Positions 9,051 through 17,922 of a stretch of DNA of 64,000 bases are shown here, piece by piece. The DNA is from an uncultured Slackia sp. (GTDB taxonomy: Bacteria; Actinomycetota; Coriobacteriia; Coriobacteriales; Eggerthellaceae), in assembly GCF_959608125.1 (NCBI RefSeq), contig NZ_CAUHPG010000001.1:62001-126000 (forward strand), written 5' to 3'. The first letter of the stretch is position 1. Every line of letters starts with the position of its first letter. The translations under genes and the position numbers were made by a program. Under the pieces are notes generated by a model, which saw only the letters and a list, made by a program, of their open reading frames with translations, was not told where the DNA came from and did no database searches.

Positions 9051-9081
9051 GAAGCCGGCCTTTCGGGGCCGGCTTTCTCGT
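9051..9081 (+). terminator. terminator after the symporter gene
   Basis: Arms AAGCCGGCC and GGCCGGCTT with a TTTCG-type loop are followed by TCTCGTT. The rest of the 9020-9352 gap shows no gene. Confidence 0.75.
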
Positions 9082-9352
9082 TGCCGAAACCTCCGCGAAA
9101 ACGGATATTTCGCGACACGGGCGAAATGAGCGAAAACGAAAAGAAGCCGAATGCAGCGCCGCGCGCATCGAAGCCGCGAATACGTCCGGCCCGTCGAGAA
9201 GGAGCGGCCGCTTCTGCTAGAATCGCTTTCGGATTATCGATTCGCAAAGCACCGTTCGAACGCGACGGATACGGCGGACGGAAACGCGAGAAACGCCGCC
9301 GACGTTCGCGCGAGGCCGCGCGTCGGACAACGCACCCTGGAGGCGAATGCCT

Positions 9353-10441
9353 ATGAGCTTCACGCTGAAACCCTACACCCCGCCCGACTTCGCACAATCA
9401 CGTTTTCTGGACGCTCCGGACGCGATGCTTGCGCCCGCGCCCAAAGACTCCGTGGCGCCCGAAGGCTACCATGCCCTGAGCATCTACCCTGAGTATTTCA
9501 AAATCGACGGACGTTGGCTTCTTGCCGAAGACAGCCGCATGGACTGCGTGGCGGTCTACGAAGACGGCCGCATCTTCGTACGCGAGTTCCGCTTCATCAA
9601 AGAAGGCGACGCCATCGTGTGCGGACGCACCGAAAACGCCGAAGAGGGCATCTACGTGCATACCGAAGGCTTCGACGAGCCCGACCGTACGAAAGAAAGC
9701 TTCGCCTTCCGCCTGGGCCGCAGCCGCGAAACGGCATTCTCGCGCGACTACGACGAACTCTACGAACTGCTGAAATACGAACGCGACCACGGCTACGTGG
9801 TATGGGTCATGGGACCGGCGTTTTCGTTCAACGGATTTTCACGCACGGCCTTTTCGAAAATCATCGAAGCAGGCTACGTCGACGCGGTGTTCGCCGGCAA
9901 CGCGCTGGCCACGCACGACTTGGAAGGCGCCTACCTGCACACCGCGCTCGGCCAGGATATCGATACGCAGGAAAACAAGCCAGGAGGCCACTATCACCAC
10001 CTCGACACCATCAATCGCGTGAAATACCACGGATCGATCGCGAAATTCATCGAGGAGGAAAGCGTGCATGACGGCATCATGTACAGCCTCGAAAAGAACC
10101 ACGTGCCCTATGTGCTGGCGGGTTCTATCCGCGATGACGGACCGCTGCCGCCCGTCATCGGCAATGCTTACGAGGCGCAAAACGCCATGCGCGACCACAT
10201 CCGCAAGGCCACCACGGTGATCTGCATGGCCACCATGCTGCACACCATCGCCACCGGCAACATGACGCCGTCGTATCGCGTGCTGCCGGACGGCACGGTA
10301 CGCCAGGTGTACTTCTACTGCGTCGACATCGCGGAATTCGCCGTGAACAAGCTCACCGACCGCGGATCGCTTTCCTCGCGCGGCATCGTGACGAACGTAC
10401 AGGACTTCATCGCGAACGTAGCCAAAGGCCTCGGACTCTAG
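9353..10441 (+). CDS. TIGR00300 / LOR-SDH domain protein, possibly an ornithine cyclodeaminase-type enzyme
   Basis: The protein has about 362 residues. The N-terminal third (YPEYFKIDGRWLLAEDSRMD) is the small LOR/SDH-type domain. The rest (VVWVMGPAFSFNG, YVDAVFAGNALATHDLEGA, GGHYHHLDTINRVK, VPYVLAGSIRDDGPLPPV) is the nucleotide-binding half of the TIGR00300 family. That family includes the C-terminal domain of cyanobacterial AgrE/ArgZ and archaeal proteins described as an unusual ornithine cyclodeaminase, which makes proline from ornithine. I chose the ATG at 9353, not 9347, because CTGGAGG ends nine bases before it and only three before 9347. The gene is a lone unit. The family call is fairly secure; substrate and NAD use are inference. 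Confidence 0.7.
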   Translation: MSFTLKPYTPPDFAQSRFLDAPDAMLAPAPKDSVAPEGYHALSIYPEYFKIDGRWLLAEDSRMDCVAVYEDGRIFVREFRFIKEGDAIVCGRTENAEEGIYVHTEGFDEPDRTKESFAFRLGRSRETAFSRDYDELYELLKYERDHGYVVWVMGPAFSFNGFSRTAFSKIIEAGYVDAVFAGNALATHDLEGAYLHTALGQDIDTQENKPGGHYHHLDTINRVKYHGSIAKFIEEESVHDGIMYSLEKNHVPYVLAGSIRDDGPLPPVIGNAYEAQNAMRDHIRKATTVICMATMLHTIATGNMTPSYRVLPDGTVRQVYFYCVDIAEFAVNKLTDRGSLSSRGIVTNVQDFIANVAKGLGL

Positions 10442-10469
10442 CACCGCGAATACAGATGGAATCCGAACG

Positions 10470-10495
10470 GATGCCCCGCCCGACGGCGGGGCATC
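10470..10495 (+). terminator. hairpin after the TIGR00300 gene
   Basis: A perfect hairpin GATGCCCCGCC/GGCGGGGCATC with a four-base loop lies just after the stop. It lacks a T run, so it may be a weak terminator or an RNA-stabilising hairpin. Confidence 0.5.
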
Positions 10496-10563
10496 CGCGT
10501 ATCGGGGCAAGCGGCGCGGTCGTCAGGCGAACGGCGGCAAGGCCGGCACCGCGACGGGCTCTC

Positions 10564-10594
10564 TTGACAAGACCGACGCTCATCTGCCGATAAT
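10564..10594 (+). promoter_or_regulatory. promoter for the OFA-type carrier
   Basis: A consensus TTGACA (10564-10569) lies 19 bases before GATAAT (10589-10594), about 60 bases ahead of the start codon at 10652. The spacing is slightly long. Confidence 0.5.
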
Positions 10595-10651
10595 GGAACA
10601 GACCGCGCCGAACCGAGGAAATACGGCGGCGGGCGACGAAAGGGGTGCGCG

Positions 10652-11899
10652 ATGTCTGCGAATCGCATGACGAAAGAGGGCCGCGGCGTCAACCGATGGG
10701 TCGTGCTCGCGGCGGCAGGAACGCTCAATGCGCTGGTCGGCTCCATCTATGTCTGGAGCATCATCAGCGTCGCGCTTTCCTCCGAACACGGATGGGCCGC
10801 CCCCGAAGTCGCCTTCGCCTACTCGTTCTATATCGTATGCGAATGCTTCGCGGGCTTTTTCGCAGGCTATCTGCAGACAAGGGCGAACCCTCGCCTGCTC
10901 ATGATGGGCGGAGGCCTCTGCCTTGCCGCAGGCTGGTTTCTCGCAGGCTTCGCCGACCAGGTGTTCCTTCTGTACCTGACGTTCAGCCTGCTCGGCGGCG
11001 TCGGAAGCGGTTTCATCTACAACGTATCGGTGGCCACGGCCACGGCATGGTTCCCCGACAAACGAGGACTGGCCAACGGCGTATGCGTCGGATGCCTAGG
11101 GCTTTCTCCCATCCTCTTCGCGCCGCTCGGCACGTTTCTCATCGCCACGTTCGGCCCTGGCGCGACGTTCCATATCCTCGGCGGGTTCTTCGCCGTGGCC
11201 GCCGTGGCGGCGGCGAGTTTCATCCGCAAGGCTCCCGAACGAAAAGAAGATGCCCGATCCGAAGCTCCTGCGAACGCAGGCGGCATGACCATGGCGCAGA
11301 TGCTCCGTCAGCCGAGCGCCTGGCTGATGTGGCTGCTGTTCGCCGTATGTGCAAGCGCGGGCATGATGGTCACGGGCCACGCCGCGGGCATCGGCGCAGA
11401 GCTCGCCGGGCTCACAGCAGCCCAAAGCGCCGCGCAGGTCGGCATTCTCGCCCTGGCCAATTTCAGCGGACGCCTGGTATTCGGCATGCTTTCCGACCGT
11501 CTGGGCCGCTACACCGTCCTCGGCCTGTGCATGGTAGGCACGGCGGCCACGATGGCGCTTTTCCTCGGCAAGGCCGATGACTTCATCTCGATCACCATCG
11601 CGTTCTGCGTCATCGGCGCGACGTTCGGAGGCTGCATGGCCGTCATGCCCGCCCTGACCGCCGACCTATTCGGCATCGAGCATTTCGGGCAGAACTACGC
11701 ATTCATGTTCTCGGGCTACACATGCGCGTCGGTCATCGGCCCCATGCTCGGCGCGAGCGTCTTGGCCGCGACGGGCAGCTATCTGGCGGCTTTCCCCGCC
11801 GCCGGCGCGCTGACCTGCGTCGGAATCGTGTTTCTCGCAGCTACCGCCATTGCCGCCAAGCGCATGCGGCGATTGCAGGCGGAAAAAACCCGTTCGTAA
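10652..11899 (+). CDS. MFS transporter, oxalate/formate antiporter (OFA)-like
   Basis: This 415-residue protein has twelve membrane helices in two halves, joined by a cytoplasmic loop near residues 190-210 (RKAPERKEDARSE). NRWVVLAAAGTLNALVGSIYVWSI near the start and PDKRGLANGV near 135 are typical of the OFA family, which swaps or imports small organic anions. AILALANFSGR-like and LSDRLGRY motifs recur in the second half. The ATG at 10652 follows AAAGGGG with suitable spacing. It forms a single-gene unit with its own promoter and terminator. The substrate cannot be read from the sequence; monocarboxylates or dicarboxylates are the family norm. Confidence 0.85.
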   Translation: MSANRMTKEGRGVNRWVVLAAAGTLNALVGSIYVWSIISVALSSEHGWAAPEVAFAYSFYIVCECFAGFFAGYLQTRANPRLLMMGGGLCLAAGWFLAGFADQVFLLYLTFSLLGGVGSGFIYNVSVATATAWFPDKRGLANGVCVGCLGLSPILFAPLGTFLIATFGPGATFHILGGFFAVAAVAAASFIRKAPERKEDARSEAPANAGGMTMAQMLRQPSAWLMWLLFAVCASAGMMVTGHAAGIGAELAGLTAAQSAAQVGILALANFSGRLVFGMLSDRLGRYTVLGLCMVGTAATMALFLGKADDFISITIAFCVIGATFGGCMAVMPALTADLFGIEHFGQNYAFMFSGYTCASVIGPMLGASVLAATGSYLAAFPAAGALTCVGIVFLAATAIAAKRMRRLQAEKTRS

Positions 11900-11930
11900 C
11901 GAAACGCAGACATCGAACGGACCTTGGACG

Positions 11931-11969
11931 AAAAGAGCTCGGAGGCTATGTCCGAGCTCTTTTCGTTTG
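11931..11969 (+). terminator. terminator after the OFA-type carrier
   Basis: Arms AAAAGAGCTCGGA and TCCGAGCTCTTTT are followed by CGTTT. It can also act on the facing serine acetyltransferase gene. Confidence 0.85.
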
Positions 11970-11998
11970 CAGAAATTCTCTGAAATGCGAGGATTTTC

Positions 11999-12913
11999 TT
12001 ACAATTCCCAGCTAGCGGGGCTCTTGCGCGGCTGACGCACGTTGATTTCGACGCCCTTGACGCTGACGCGCGAATTGGCGGGAATGGACTCGGTGACGAA
12101 CGCGCCGCCCGCGATCACCGTGCCCTCGCCGACCACCGTCTCGCCGCCGAGAACGCTGGCGTTGGAATAAATCGTGACGTTGTCCTCGATGGTAGGATGA
12201 CGCTTGACGCCGGAAAGCTGCTGGCCGGCGCGCGTAGACAGAGCGCCGAGCGTAACGCCCTGATAGATCTTCACATGATTGCCGATCGTGGTGGTTTCTC
12301 CGATAACGACGCCGGTGGCGTGGTCGATGAAGAAATACTCGCCGATCGTCGCACCCGAGTTGATGTCGACGCCGGTGCGGCCGTGCGCGTACTCGGTCAT
12401 GATGCGCGGAATGAGCGGCACCTTCTGCACGTAGAGCTCATGGGCGATGCGGTAGACGAACACCGCGAAGAATCCAGGGTACGAGAAGATGATCTCTTCC
12501 TTGCTCTGCGCGGCCGGGTCGCCGTCGAAAGCGGCCTGGACGTCTTTGAGCAGAAGCCTGTGCAGCTCGGGAAGCTTCGCCAGAAACGTCGAGCACACTT
12601 CTTCGACACGCGCGTCGATAGCGGCATCGTCCATGGCGTCGCCGTCGCGGAACAGCAGCGCTTCGCGCAGTTCGCGACGGAGCGAATCTTCGATGCGGAT
12701 CAGGGTTTCACCGATGAAGTAACGCGGATCCGAGCCCGTCGGGGTCTCGTCGCCGAAGTAGCGGGGAAACATCAGATGACGCAGGTCGGCGAGAATGCCG
12801 ATGATCGCATCGCGATTGGGAAAATGGCGATCGGGGTCGGTGAAAAAGATTTCGGGCGACGCGTAGTTGCTCGCGAAGCCGTCGACGATGGAATCAAGGT
12901 TTTCGTTGAACAT
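11999..12913 (-). CDS. cysE: serine O-acetyltransferase
   Basis: This 304-residue enzyme acetylates serine with acetyl-CoA, the first step of cysteine synthesis. The C-terminal half shows the left-handed hexapeptide repeats of the SAT family: [32 protein letters not shown] sequence with the catalytic DH near residue 190, then VTLGALS and [18 protein letters not shown]. The N-terminal half is longer than in the short CysE form and helical, as in the long SAT group of anaerobes. The ATG at 12911-12913 is preceded by AAAGAGGGC. The open frame extends 17 codons further upstream without a better binding site. It stands alone in the minus direction. Confidence in function is high. Confidence 0.9.
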   Translation of the reverse strand: MFNENLDSIVDGFASNYASPEIFFTDPDRHFPNRDAIIGILADLRHLMFPRYFGDETPTGSDPRYFIGETLIRIEDSLRRELREALLFRDGDAMDDAAIDARVEEVCSTFLAKLPELHRLLLKDVQAAFDGDPAAQSKEEIIFSYPGFFAVFVYRIAHELYVQKVPLIPRIMTEYAHGRTGVDINSGATIGEYFFIDHATGVVIGETTTIGNHVKIYQGVTLGALSTRAGQQLSGVKRHPTIEDNVTIYSNASVLGGETVVGEGTVIAGGAFVTESIPANSRVSVKGVEINVRQPRKSPASWEL

Positions 12914-13055
12914 AAGCCCTCTTTCGGCCGCCGCAGGGGCATCCGTCGCCCCGGCATCTTGCATGCGCTTATCCTAGCAGCACACACGCCGCTATACGAC
13001 CACGAATGCCGCAGGCGGGCCGGGCTTTCGAAACCGGTGCGGCGCCTCGGGCTTC

Positions 13056-13847
13056 CTACACGCCTAGAATGCGCGCGCTCGTGGCGGACAGCACGGCGCG
13101 AAGCGTTTCGACATCGTCGCCGCGGGCCTCGGCGAGCGCCGCAAGCGAACTTTCAAGGGAATCGCGCCAAACGTCCGCAGAAAACGAATCGCCCTCATGG
13201 GCCGGCATATCGGTTTCGAGCAGCAGCCTTTCGACGGGAATGGCGCGCACATAGGCACGACCCCGTTTCGCGGCCAGCATGCGCGGACCGACCGAGAAGA
13301 AAAATCCCGCCTCGATCGCTCGATGCAGCTGGTCGGACGTGCCGGCGAACGAGTGCAAGACAAGCGCTCGTCCCGATGCGCTCGCAGGCTGCGCGAAACG
13401 CGAACGCGCCGTGGCACCGCAGCGTTCGAAGGCGTCGATCGCCTCGTCGGCGGCATGGACCGCATGAATCGATACGATTCCGCTCGCGAACGACGAGTCG
13501 CCCTCGACGAGAGCGCGCACGACACGGTCGAACGCGCGCATCTGCGCCTCGCGCGTCTGCAGACGGCGCGGCGAGAAGTCGATCCCCACTTCCCCGACGA
13601 ACGGACACGCCGCCGCGCGGGCGACGAACCGCTCCACCTGACCGTCGAAATGCGGCGATGAAGCCTGCCACGGATGCAGGCCCAGCCCCACGCGCACCTG
13701 CGGCGCGCAGGCCAGACGACCTATCACGCGGTCGAAGCGGTCGGGGTCGACCGTCGCGGAAAACGCCGAGACAAGCCCCGCCATCGAACGCGCGATGGAG
13801 GGGCCCTCGTCGGAAAAATCCAGATGGCAATGCATGTCGTAGAGCAT
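13056..13847 (-). CDS. TatD-family metal-dependent hydrolase
   Basis: This 263-residue protein starts MLYDMHCHLDFSD, with the HxH metal pair of the TatD amidohydrolase family. VGEVGID near residue 100 carries the conserved Glu, and LLLETDMP near 215 the late Asp. TatD enzymes are Mg2+-dependent 3' exonucleases or D-aminoacyl-tRNA-type hydrolases; which activity applies here is unknown. It is of normal length. It is followed at a short distance by a minus-strand membrane protein gene upstream (13899-14954), so the two may be cotranscribed with only a 51-base gap, although AAAAAGGAGCC before the start shows its own binding site. Confidence 0.85.
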   Translation of the reverse strand: MLYDMHCHLDFSDEGPSIARSMAGLVSAFSATVDPDRFDRVIGRLACAPQVRVGLGLHPWQASSPHFDGQVERFVARAAACPFVGEVGIDFSPRRLQTREAQMRAFDRVVRALVEGDSSFASGIVSIHAVHAADEAIDAFERCGATARSRFAQPASASGRALVLHSFAGTSDQLHRAIEAGFFFSVGPRMLAAKRGRAYVRAIPVERLLLETDMPAHEGDSFSADVWRDSLESSLAALAEARGDDVETLRAVLSATSARILGV

Positions 13848-13898
13848 AAGGCTCCTTTTTAGAAATAAACCCGCACAAGGCGACGCCGAAAACGACCG

Positions 13899-14954
13899 CT
13901 AGAAAAGAACGACGCTTGCAGCAGGCGTGCCCGAAGACGAGCCCGCCTGGCTCGACGAACCGGCCGAAGCGTTCGGGGCGCCCGTCTGTCCCGACGAAGC
14001 CGACCCCGACGCATCCGATATCCCCCCGCTCGACGAAGCGTCGGAACCGGAAGACGACCCTTGGCCCGCCGACCCCGAATCCTGCGAACCTGATTCGGCA
14101 TCGCCTTGACCGGCGGCTCCCGCCGACGATCCATCCTCAGACTGAGCCGAATCGCTCTGCTGGCCGTCAGACGAAGCCGCCTGGGAATCCTGAGAATCGG
14201 ATGCGCCCCCTTGCGAGGACGAGGCATCTTGCGCCCCATCCTGCTCGGACGACCCCGACTGGTCGGACGACGAAGCCGCGCCGCTCGCAATATCGCCTTC
14301 GGCGGGCGCGGGCGCCTCTTTCGCAGGCGAGCTCCATAGCGCAGACGGCATAAGCGGTTCGGGTTTGGCGCCCACGCCTTGACCCGCAGTCACCACTTCG
14401 ATCACCACAGCACTCAGCGCAATCGCGACAAGGGCCGACAGGACGGCAACGATCACGGCGTTGCGCTGGATCCTCGCCTTGCGCGCGCGGGCCGAACGCG
14501 AACGTACGCGGGCCGCTTCGGCATAGACGTCGGATTTCGTCGAACGCGCAGACGCGGGACCGCCGCCTTGCGCGGCGGAAGCGGGCAGGGCGGCCGTCTC
14601 GGCCGCAGGAACGCCCGCAAGCACCGCGGTTTGCGCGCTGCTCGCGGCGTCGTCGTTCTGAGAATCGCCGCGATGCGATAACGAAGCGAACGGCCCGTGG
14701 TCGGGAGCCATGTCTTTGAGCTTTTCGGCCGAGGCCGATAGGAATTTCTTATACACCTGCGACGCGACGGCCGAGACGATCGAGCCTACCGCGACGCCGA
14801 TCACCGAACCCGCGATGCCGATTCGCGAGGCGAGCAGCATCGATGTGACGGCTGCCAACGCGCCTGCAAGCAGCTGGGCGATGGATATGTCGTCGAACAG
14901 GCTCCGCCAAAACGACAGCTCGGCCTTTTCGGCCGCTTTCGCTTCCTCAGCCAT
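13899..14954 (-). CDS. membrane protein with long Ser/Gly/Ala/Gln-rich C-terminal domain
   Basis: I do not recognise a family. The 351-residue protein has two hydrophobic stretches near residues 27-58 (LLAGALAAVTSMLLASRIGI and after). A basic, alanine-rich cytoplasmic loop follows, then another helix near 175-195 (VIVAVLSALVAIALSAVVIE). After that come about 150 residues made almost only of S, G, A, D, Q and E (repeats such as SSDQSGSSEQDG and SGSDASSSGG), ending in PAASVVLF. The tail is predicted to be extracytoplasmic and disordered. The ATG at 14952-14954 is preceded by GGGAGG; the frame continues 28 codons upstream without support. A role at the cell surface or wall is a guess. Confidence 0.7.
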   Translation of the reverse strand: MAEEAKAAEKAELSFWRSLFDDISIAQLLAGALAAVTSMLLASRIGIAGSVIGVAVGSIVSAVASQVYKKFLSASAEKLKDMAPDHGPFASLSHRGDSQNDDAASSAQTAVLAGVPAAETAALPASAAQGGGPASARSTKSDVYAEAARVRSRSARARKARIQRNAVIVAVLSALVAIALSAVVIEVVTAGQGVGAKPEPLMPSALWSSPAKEAPAPAEGDIASGAASSSDQSGSSEQDGAQDASSSQGGASDSQDSQAASSDGQQSDSAQSEDGSSAGAAGQGDAESGSQDSGSAGQGSSSGSDASSSGGISDASGSASSGQTGAPNASAGSSSQAGSSSGTPAASVVLF

Positions 14955-15099
14955 GCATCCTCCCTTCGACATCGTCTGTACGATGAAGATACGCGCCGAG
15001 GCGCCGCGAAAAAAGCGGCAGGGAGGGCTTTCACGCAAACGTCACCGCTGCGTTACAGGATGTGCGCATTCGCTCCATGGACGAGCGGCGGCACGAAGC

Positions 15100-15768
15100 C
15101 TAGCGCTCGTCGTCCATCGCATGCGCGAGAATCTGCATGCGCTTCTCGACGTCTTCGATCACGCGGCTGCAGTCGCGTAGCTCGTCGAAAGAGTCGATGC
15201 CCCTTACCGCATCGACGGCTTTGTATTTCAGACCGTGCTCGAGACTCGCCCAGAAATCCATGGCGATGGTCCGAATCTGCACCTCGACGGGCACGAACTC
15301 TTTCTTGTCCATGAAATACACCGGCATACGCACGATGGCATGCAGGCTGCGATAGCCGTTGGGCTTGGGTTCTGCGATATAGTCTTTCACCGTGACGATT
15401 TCAAGGTCGTCCTGACGTTCGAGCAGTTCGAGCAGGCCGTAGGCGTCGTCGATATACGAGCAGATCACGCGCACGCCCGCAACATCGGTGAGATAGCGTT
15501 CCATGTTGGCCAGCGTGGGTTCGTATCCGCGGCGACGAAGCTTCTCGACGATGCTCGACGGGCTTTTCACGCGCGATTCTATATGGTGGATGGGATTGCG
15601 GTTCTTCTTCAGGCTCAGGTCTTTATCCAAGACCTCGAATCGGACCTCCATCTGGCGCATGGCCGCCTGATACTTCTGAAGGGTCTCCCTCACAAGCATC
15701 ACATCGGCGGCGCGCGCATCCGCGGCTTTCTCCACGGCGTCGGGCGGCACGATGACCTCAGTGCTCAT
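15100..15768 (-). CDS. small alarmone synthetase (RelA/SpoT nucleotidyltransferase domain)
   Basis: This 222-residue protein contains only the (p)ppGpp synthetase domain. RVKSPSSIVEKLRRRG near residue 67 is the ATP-binding part. DVAGVRVICSYIDD carries the catalytic region, and PNGYRSLHAIV is the G-loop that stacks the acceptor GDP/GTP. VEVQIRTIAMDFWASLEHGLKYK is the family's C-terminal signature. There is no HD hydrolase or TGS/ACT regulatory domain, so it matches RelQ/YjbM-type enzymes that work as tetramers. It would raise ppGpp under stress in the cytoplasm. The ATG at 15766-15768 follows GAGAGGA; 33 upstream codons in frame look non-coding. Confidence 0.9.
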   Translation of the reverse strand: MSTEVIVPPDAVEKAADARAADVMLVRETLQKYQAAMRQMEVRFEVLDKDLSLKKNRNPIHHIESRVKSPSSIVEKLRRRGYEPTLANMERYLTDVAGVRVICSYIDDAYGLLELLERQDDLEIVTVKDYIAEPKPNGYRSLHAIVRMPVYFMDKKEFVPVEVQIRTIAMDFWASLEHGLKYKAVDAVRGIDSFDELRDCSRVIEDVEKRMQILAHAMDDER

Positions 15769-15878
15769 AGGTCGGTCCTCTCTCGGTAGAAAACGGCGGA
15801 AACGCCGTCCGTCTCCATGATAGGCGTACCCGAAGCAAGACGCCCCGATGTGTTGCCGAACCGGCATCGGGGCATGCC

Positions 15879-17873
15879 CTAGCGACGCTGCGAGCCCTTC
15901 TTCGGACGCGAAGCCGGCGCGCCCCCGCCGTTCGACGACCCCTTGGAGCGGCGGCGATCCGACCCGCGGCCCTGCTTCGATCCGCGCTCGTCGCGAGCGC
16001 CGGAGCGGTCCTTCTGCGGACGCTGCTTGCGCTCTCCGCCGCCCGATCGCTTCGACGCCGCCTGCTTGCCCCCGCCTTTGCGCGGGCGCACCAGGCAGTG
16101 TTCATCGAACCCGATCAGGTCTTCGCGGCCCGCCTTGCGCAGCGCCTCGACCACCAGGTCGTAATTCTTCGGGTCGCGATACTGGATCAACGCGCGCTGC
16201 AAGGCCTTTTCGTGCGTGCTCTTCGGCGTATAGACCGGTTTCATCGTTCGCGGATCGACGCCCGTGTAGTAGATGCACGTCGAGATGGTGGACGGCGTGG
16301 GATAGAAGTCCTGCACCTGTTCGGGCATATAGCCCAGATCGCGGCAGTATTCCGCCAGCTCGACCGCCTCCTTGAGCGTGGAGCCCGGATGCGACGACAT
16401 GAGGTACGGCACCAGGTACTGCTTCTTGCCCAAGTCGGCGTTCACGCGCGCATAGCGCTTGCGGAAGCGTTCATAAACCTCGTTGCGCGGCTTGCCCATC
16501 ACCGACAGCACGGCATCGGACACATGCTCGGGCGCCACCTTGAGCTGGCCGCTCACGTGATGTTCGCACAGCTCGCGGATGAACGTGTCGTCGGGATCGG
16601 CCAGCGCGTAGTCGAAGCGCACGCCCGAGCGGATGAACACCTTCTTCACGCCGGGCAGCGCGCGCAAGCTGCGCAGCACGTCCAGATAGTCCTCGTGATC
16701 GACCTCGAGTTTCTTGCAAGGCTCGGGAAACAGGCAGCTCTTATGCGGACAGGCGCCGTGCGACATCTGCTTTCGGCACGCAGGCGCGCGGAAGTTAGCC
16801 GTCGGCCCGCCCACATCGTGGATATATCCCTTGAAGTCGGGGGCGTCAACGAACAGCTTCGCCTCGTCGACCAGCGATTCCTTGCTACGCGACTGCACGA
16901 TGCGGCCCTGATGGAAGGTAAGCGCGCAAAACGAGCATTCGCCGAAGCAGCCGCGACTGCTAGCCAGGCTGAACTTCACCTCGGAGATGGCGGGCACGCC
17001 TCCTTCCTCCTCGTACATGGGATGGTAGGTGCGCGCATACGGCAGGCGGTAAACGGCGTCCAGCTCGCCGCGCGAAAGCGGCTTGGAAGGCGGATTCTGC
17101 ACCACGTAGACGTCGTGAGGATACTCTTCGACCAAGCGCTTGCCGGTAAACGGGTCGGAATTACGGTATTGCACGCCGAAGCTTTCGGCATAGGCGAGCT
17201 TGTCCTGCTGCATGCGTTCGAACGACGGCAGCGTCACGGCGTCGTAGACGTAGTCGAGCGAGCGCGTCTTGTACACCGTGCCGTCGATGAACGTGATGTC
17301 CTCGATCGAAAGGCCGCTCGCCAACGCGTCGGCTATTTCGACGATCGAGCGCTCGCCCATGCCGTACGACACGATATCGGCGCCCGAGTCCAAAAGGATC
17401 GAGCGCTTGAGCTTGTCGGACCAGTAATCGTAGTGGGCCAGGCGGCGCAGGCTCGCCTCGATGCCGCCCACGATGATCGGCGTGTTCTTGTACGACCTGC
17501 GAATGAGGTTTCCGTACACAGCTGCGGCGTGATTGGGCCTCAAACCCGCCTTGCCTCCCGGCGAATAAGCGTCGGAGCGACGCGGCTTCTTGGACGACGT
17601 GTAATGGTTGACCATCGAGTCCATATTGCCGGCGGACACGAGAAAGCCGAGGCGCGGCTCGCCGAACACCGAGATGCTGTCGGGGTCTTTCCAATCGGGC
17701 TGCGCGATCACGCCCACCTTGTAGCCGTTCGCCTCGAGCACGCGCGTGATGATGGCCGCGCCGAACGAGGGGTGGTCGACGTAGGCGTCGCCGGACACGT
17801 AGACGAAATCGACCTGGTCCCAGCCGCGCTCGCGCGCCTCTTCCATGGTGACGGGAAGGAATTCCGCGTTCAT
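15879..17873 (-). CDS. YgiQ-family radical SAM protein (UPF0313)
   Basis: This 664-residue protein has the radical SAM cysteines C309, C313 and C316 (GCFGECSFC), which bind the [4Fe-4S] cluster that cleaves S-adenosylmethionine. An N-terminal cobalamin-binding-like region (FVYVSGDAYVDHPSFGAAIITRVLEA) precedes it, and VGGIEASLRRLAHYDYW is a YgiQ hallmark. DVGGPTANF and CPHKSCLFPEPC follow, giving extra cysteines. The last 85 residues are Lys/Arg/Gly/Ser-rich (KGGGKQAASKRSGGG) and probably disordered, possibly RNA-binding. The start codon ATG at 17871-17873 follows GAAAGGACG. The reaction of the family is not known. It lies 49 bases downstream of the TcdA-like gene and may share its transcript. 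Confidence 0.9.
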   Translation of the reverse strand: MNAEFLPVTMEEARERGWDQVDFVYVSGDAYVDHPSFGAAIITRVLEANGYKVGVIAQPDWKDPDSISVFGEPRLGFLVSAGNMDSMVNHYTSSKKPRRSDAYSPGGKAGLRPNHAAAVYGNLIRRSYKNTPIIVGGIEASLRRLAHYDYWSDKLKRSILLDSGADIVSYGMGERSIVEIADALASGLSIEDITFIDGTVYKTRSLDYVYDAVTLPSFERMQQDKLAYAESFGVQYRNSDPFTGKRLVEEYPHDVYVVQNPPSKPLSRGELDAVYRLPYARTYHPMYEEEGGVPAISEVKFSLASSRGCFGECSFCALTFHQGRIVQSRSKESLVDEAKLFVDAPDFKGYIHDVGGPTANFRAPACRKQMSHGACPHKSCLFPEPCKKLEVDHEDYLDVLRSLRALPGVKKVFIRSGVRFDYALADPDDTFIRELCEHHVSGQLKVAPEHVSDAVLSVMGKPRNEVYERFRKRYARVNADLGKKQYLVPYLMSSHPGSTLKEAVELAEYCRDLGYMPEQVQDFYPTPSTISTCIYYTGVDPRTMKPVYTPKSTHEKALQRALIQYRDPKNYDLVVEALRKAGREDLIGFDEHCLVRPRKGGGKQAASKRSGGGERKQRPQKDRSGARDERGSKQGRGSDRRRSKGSSNGGGAPASRPKKGSQRR

Positions 17874-17922
17874 TTCACGTCCTTTCTCAAAAAGGAGAAC
17901 AGACAGGGGCGTGTAGCCTCGG

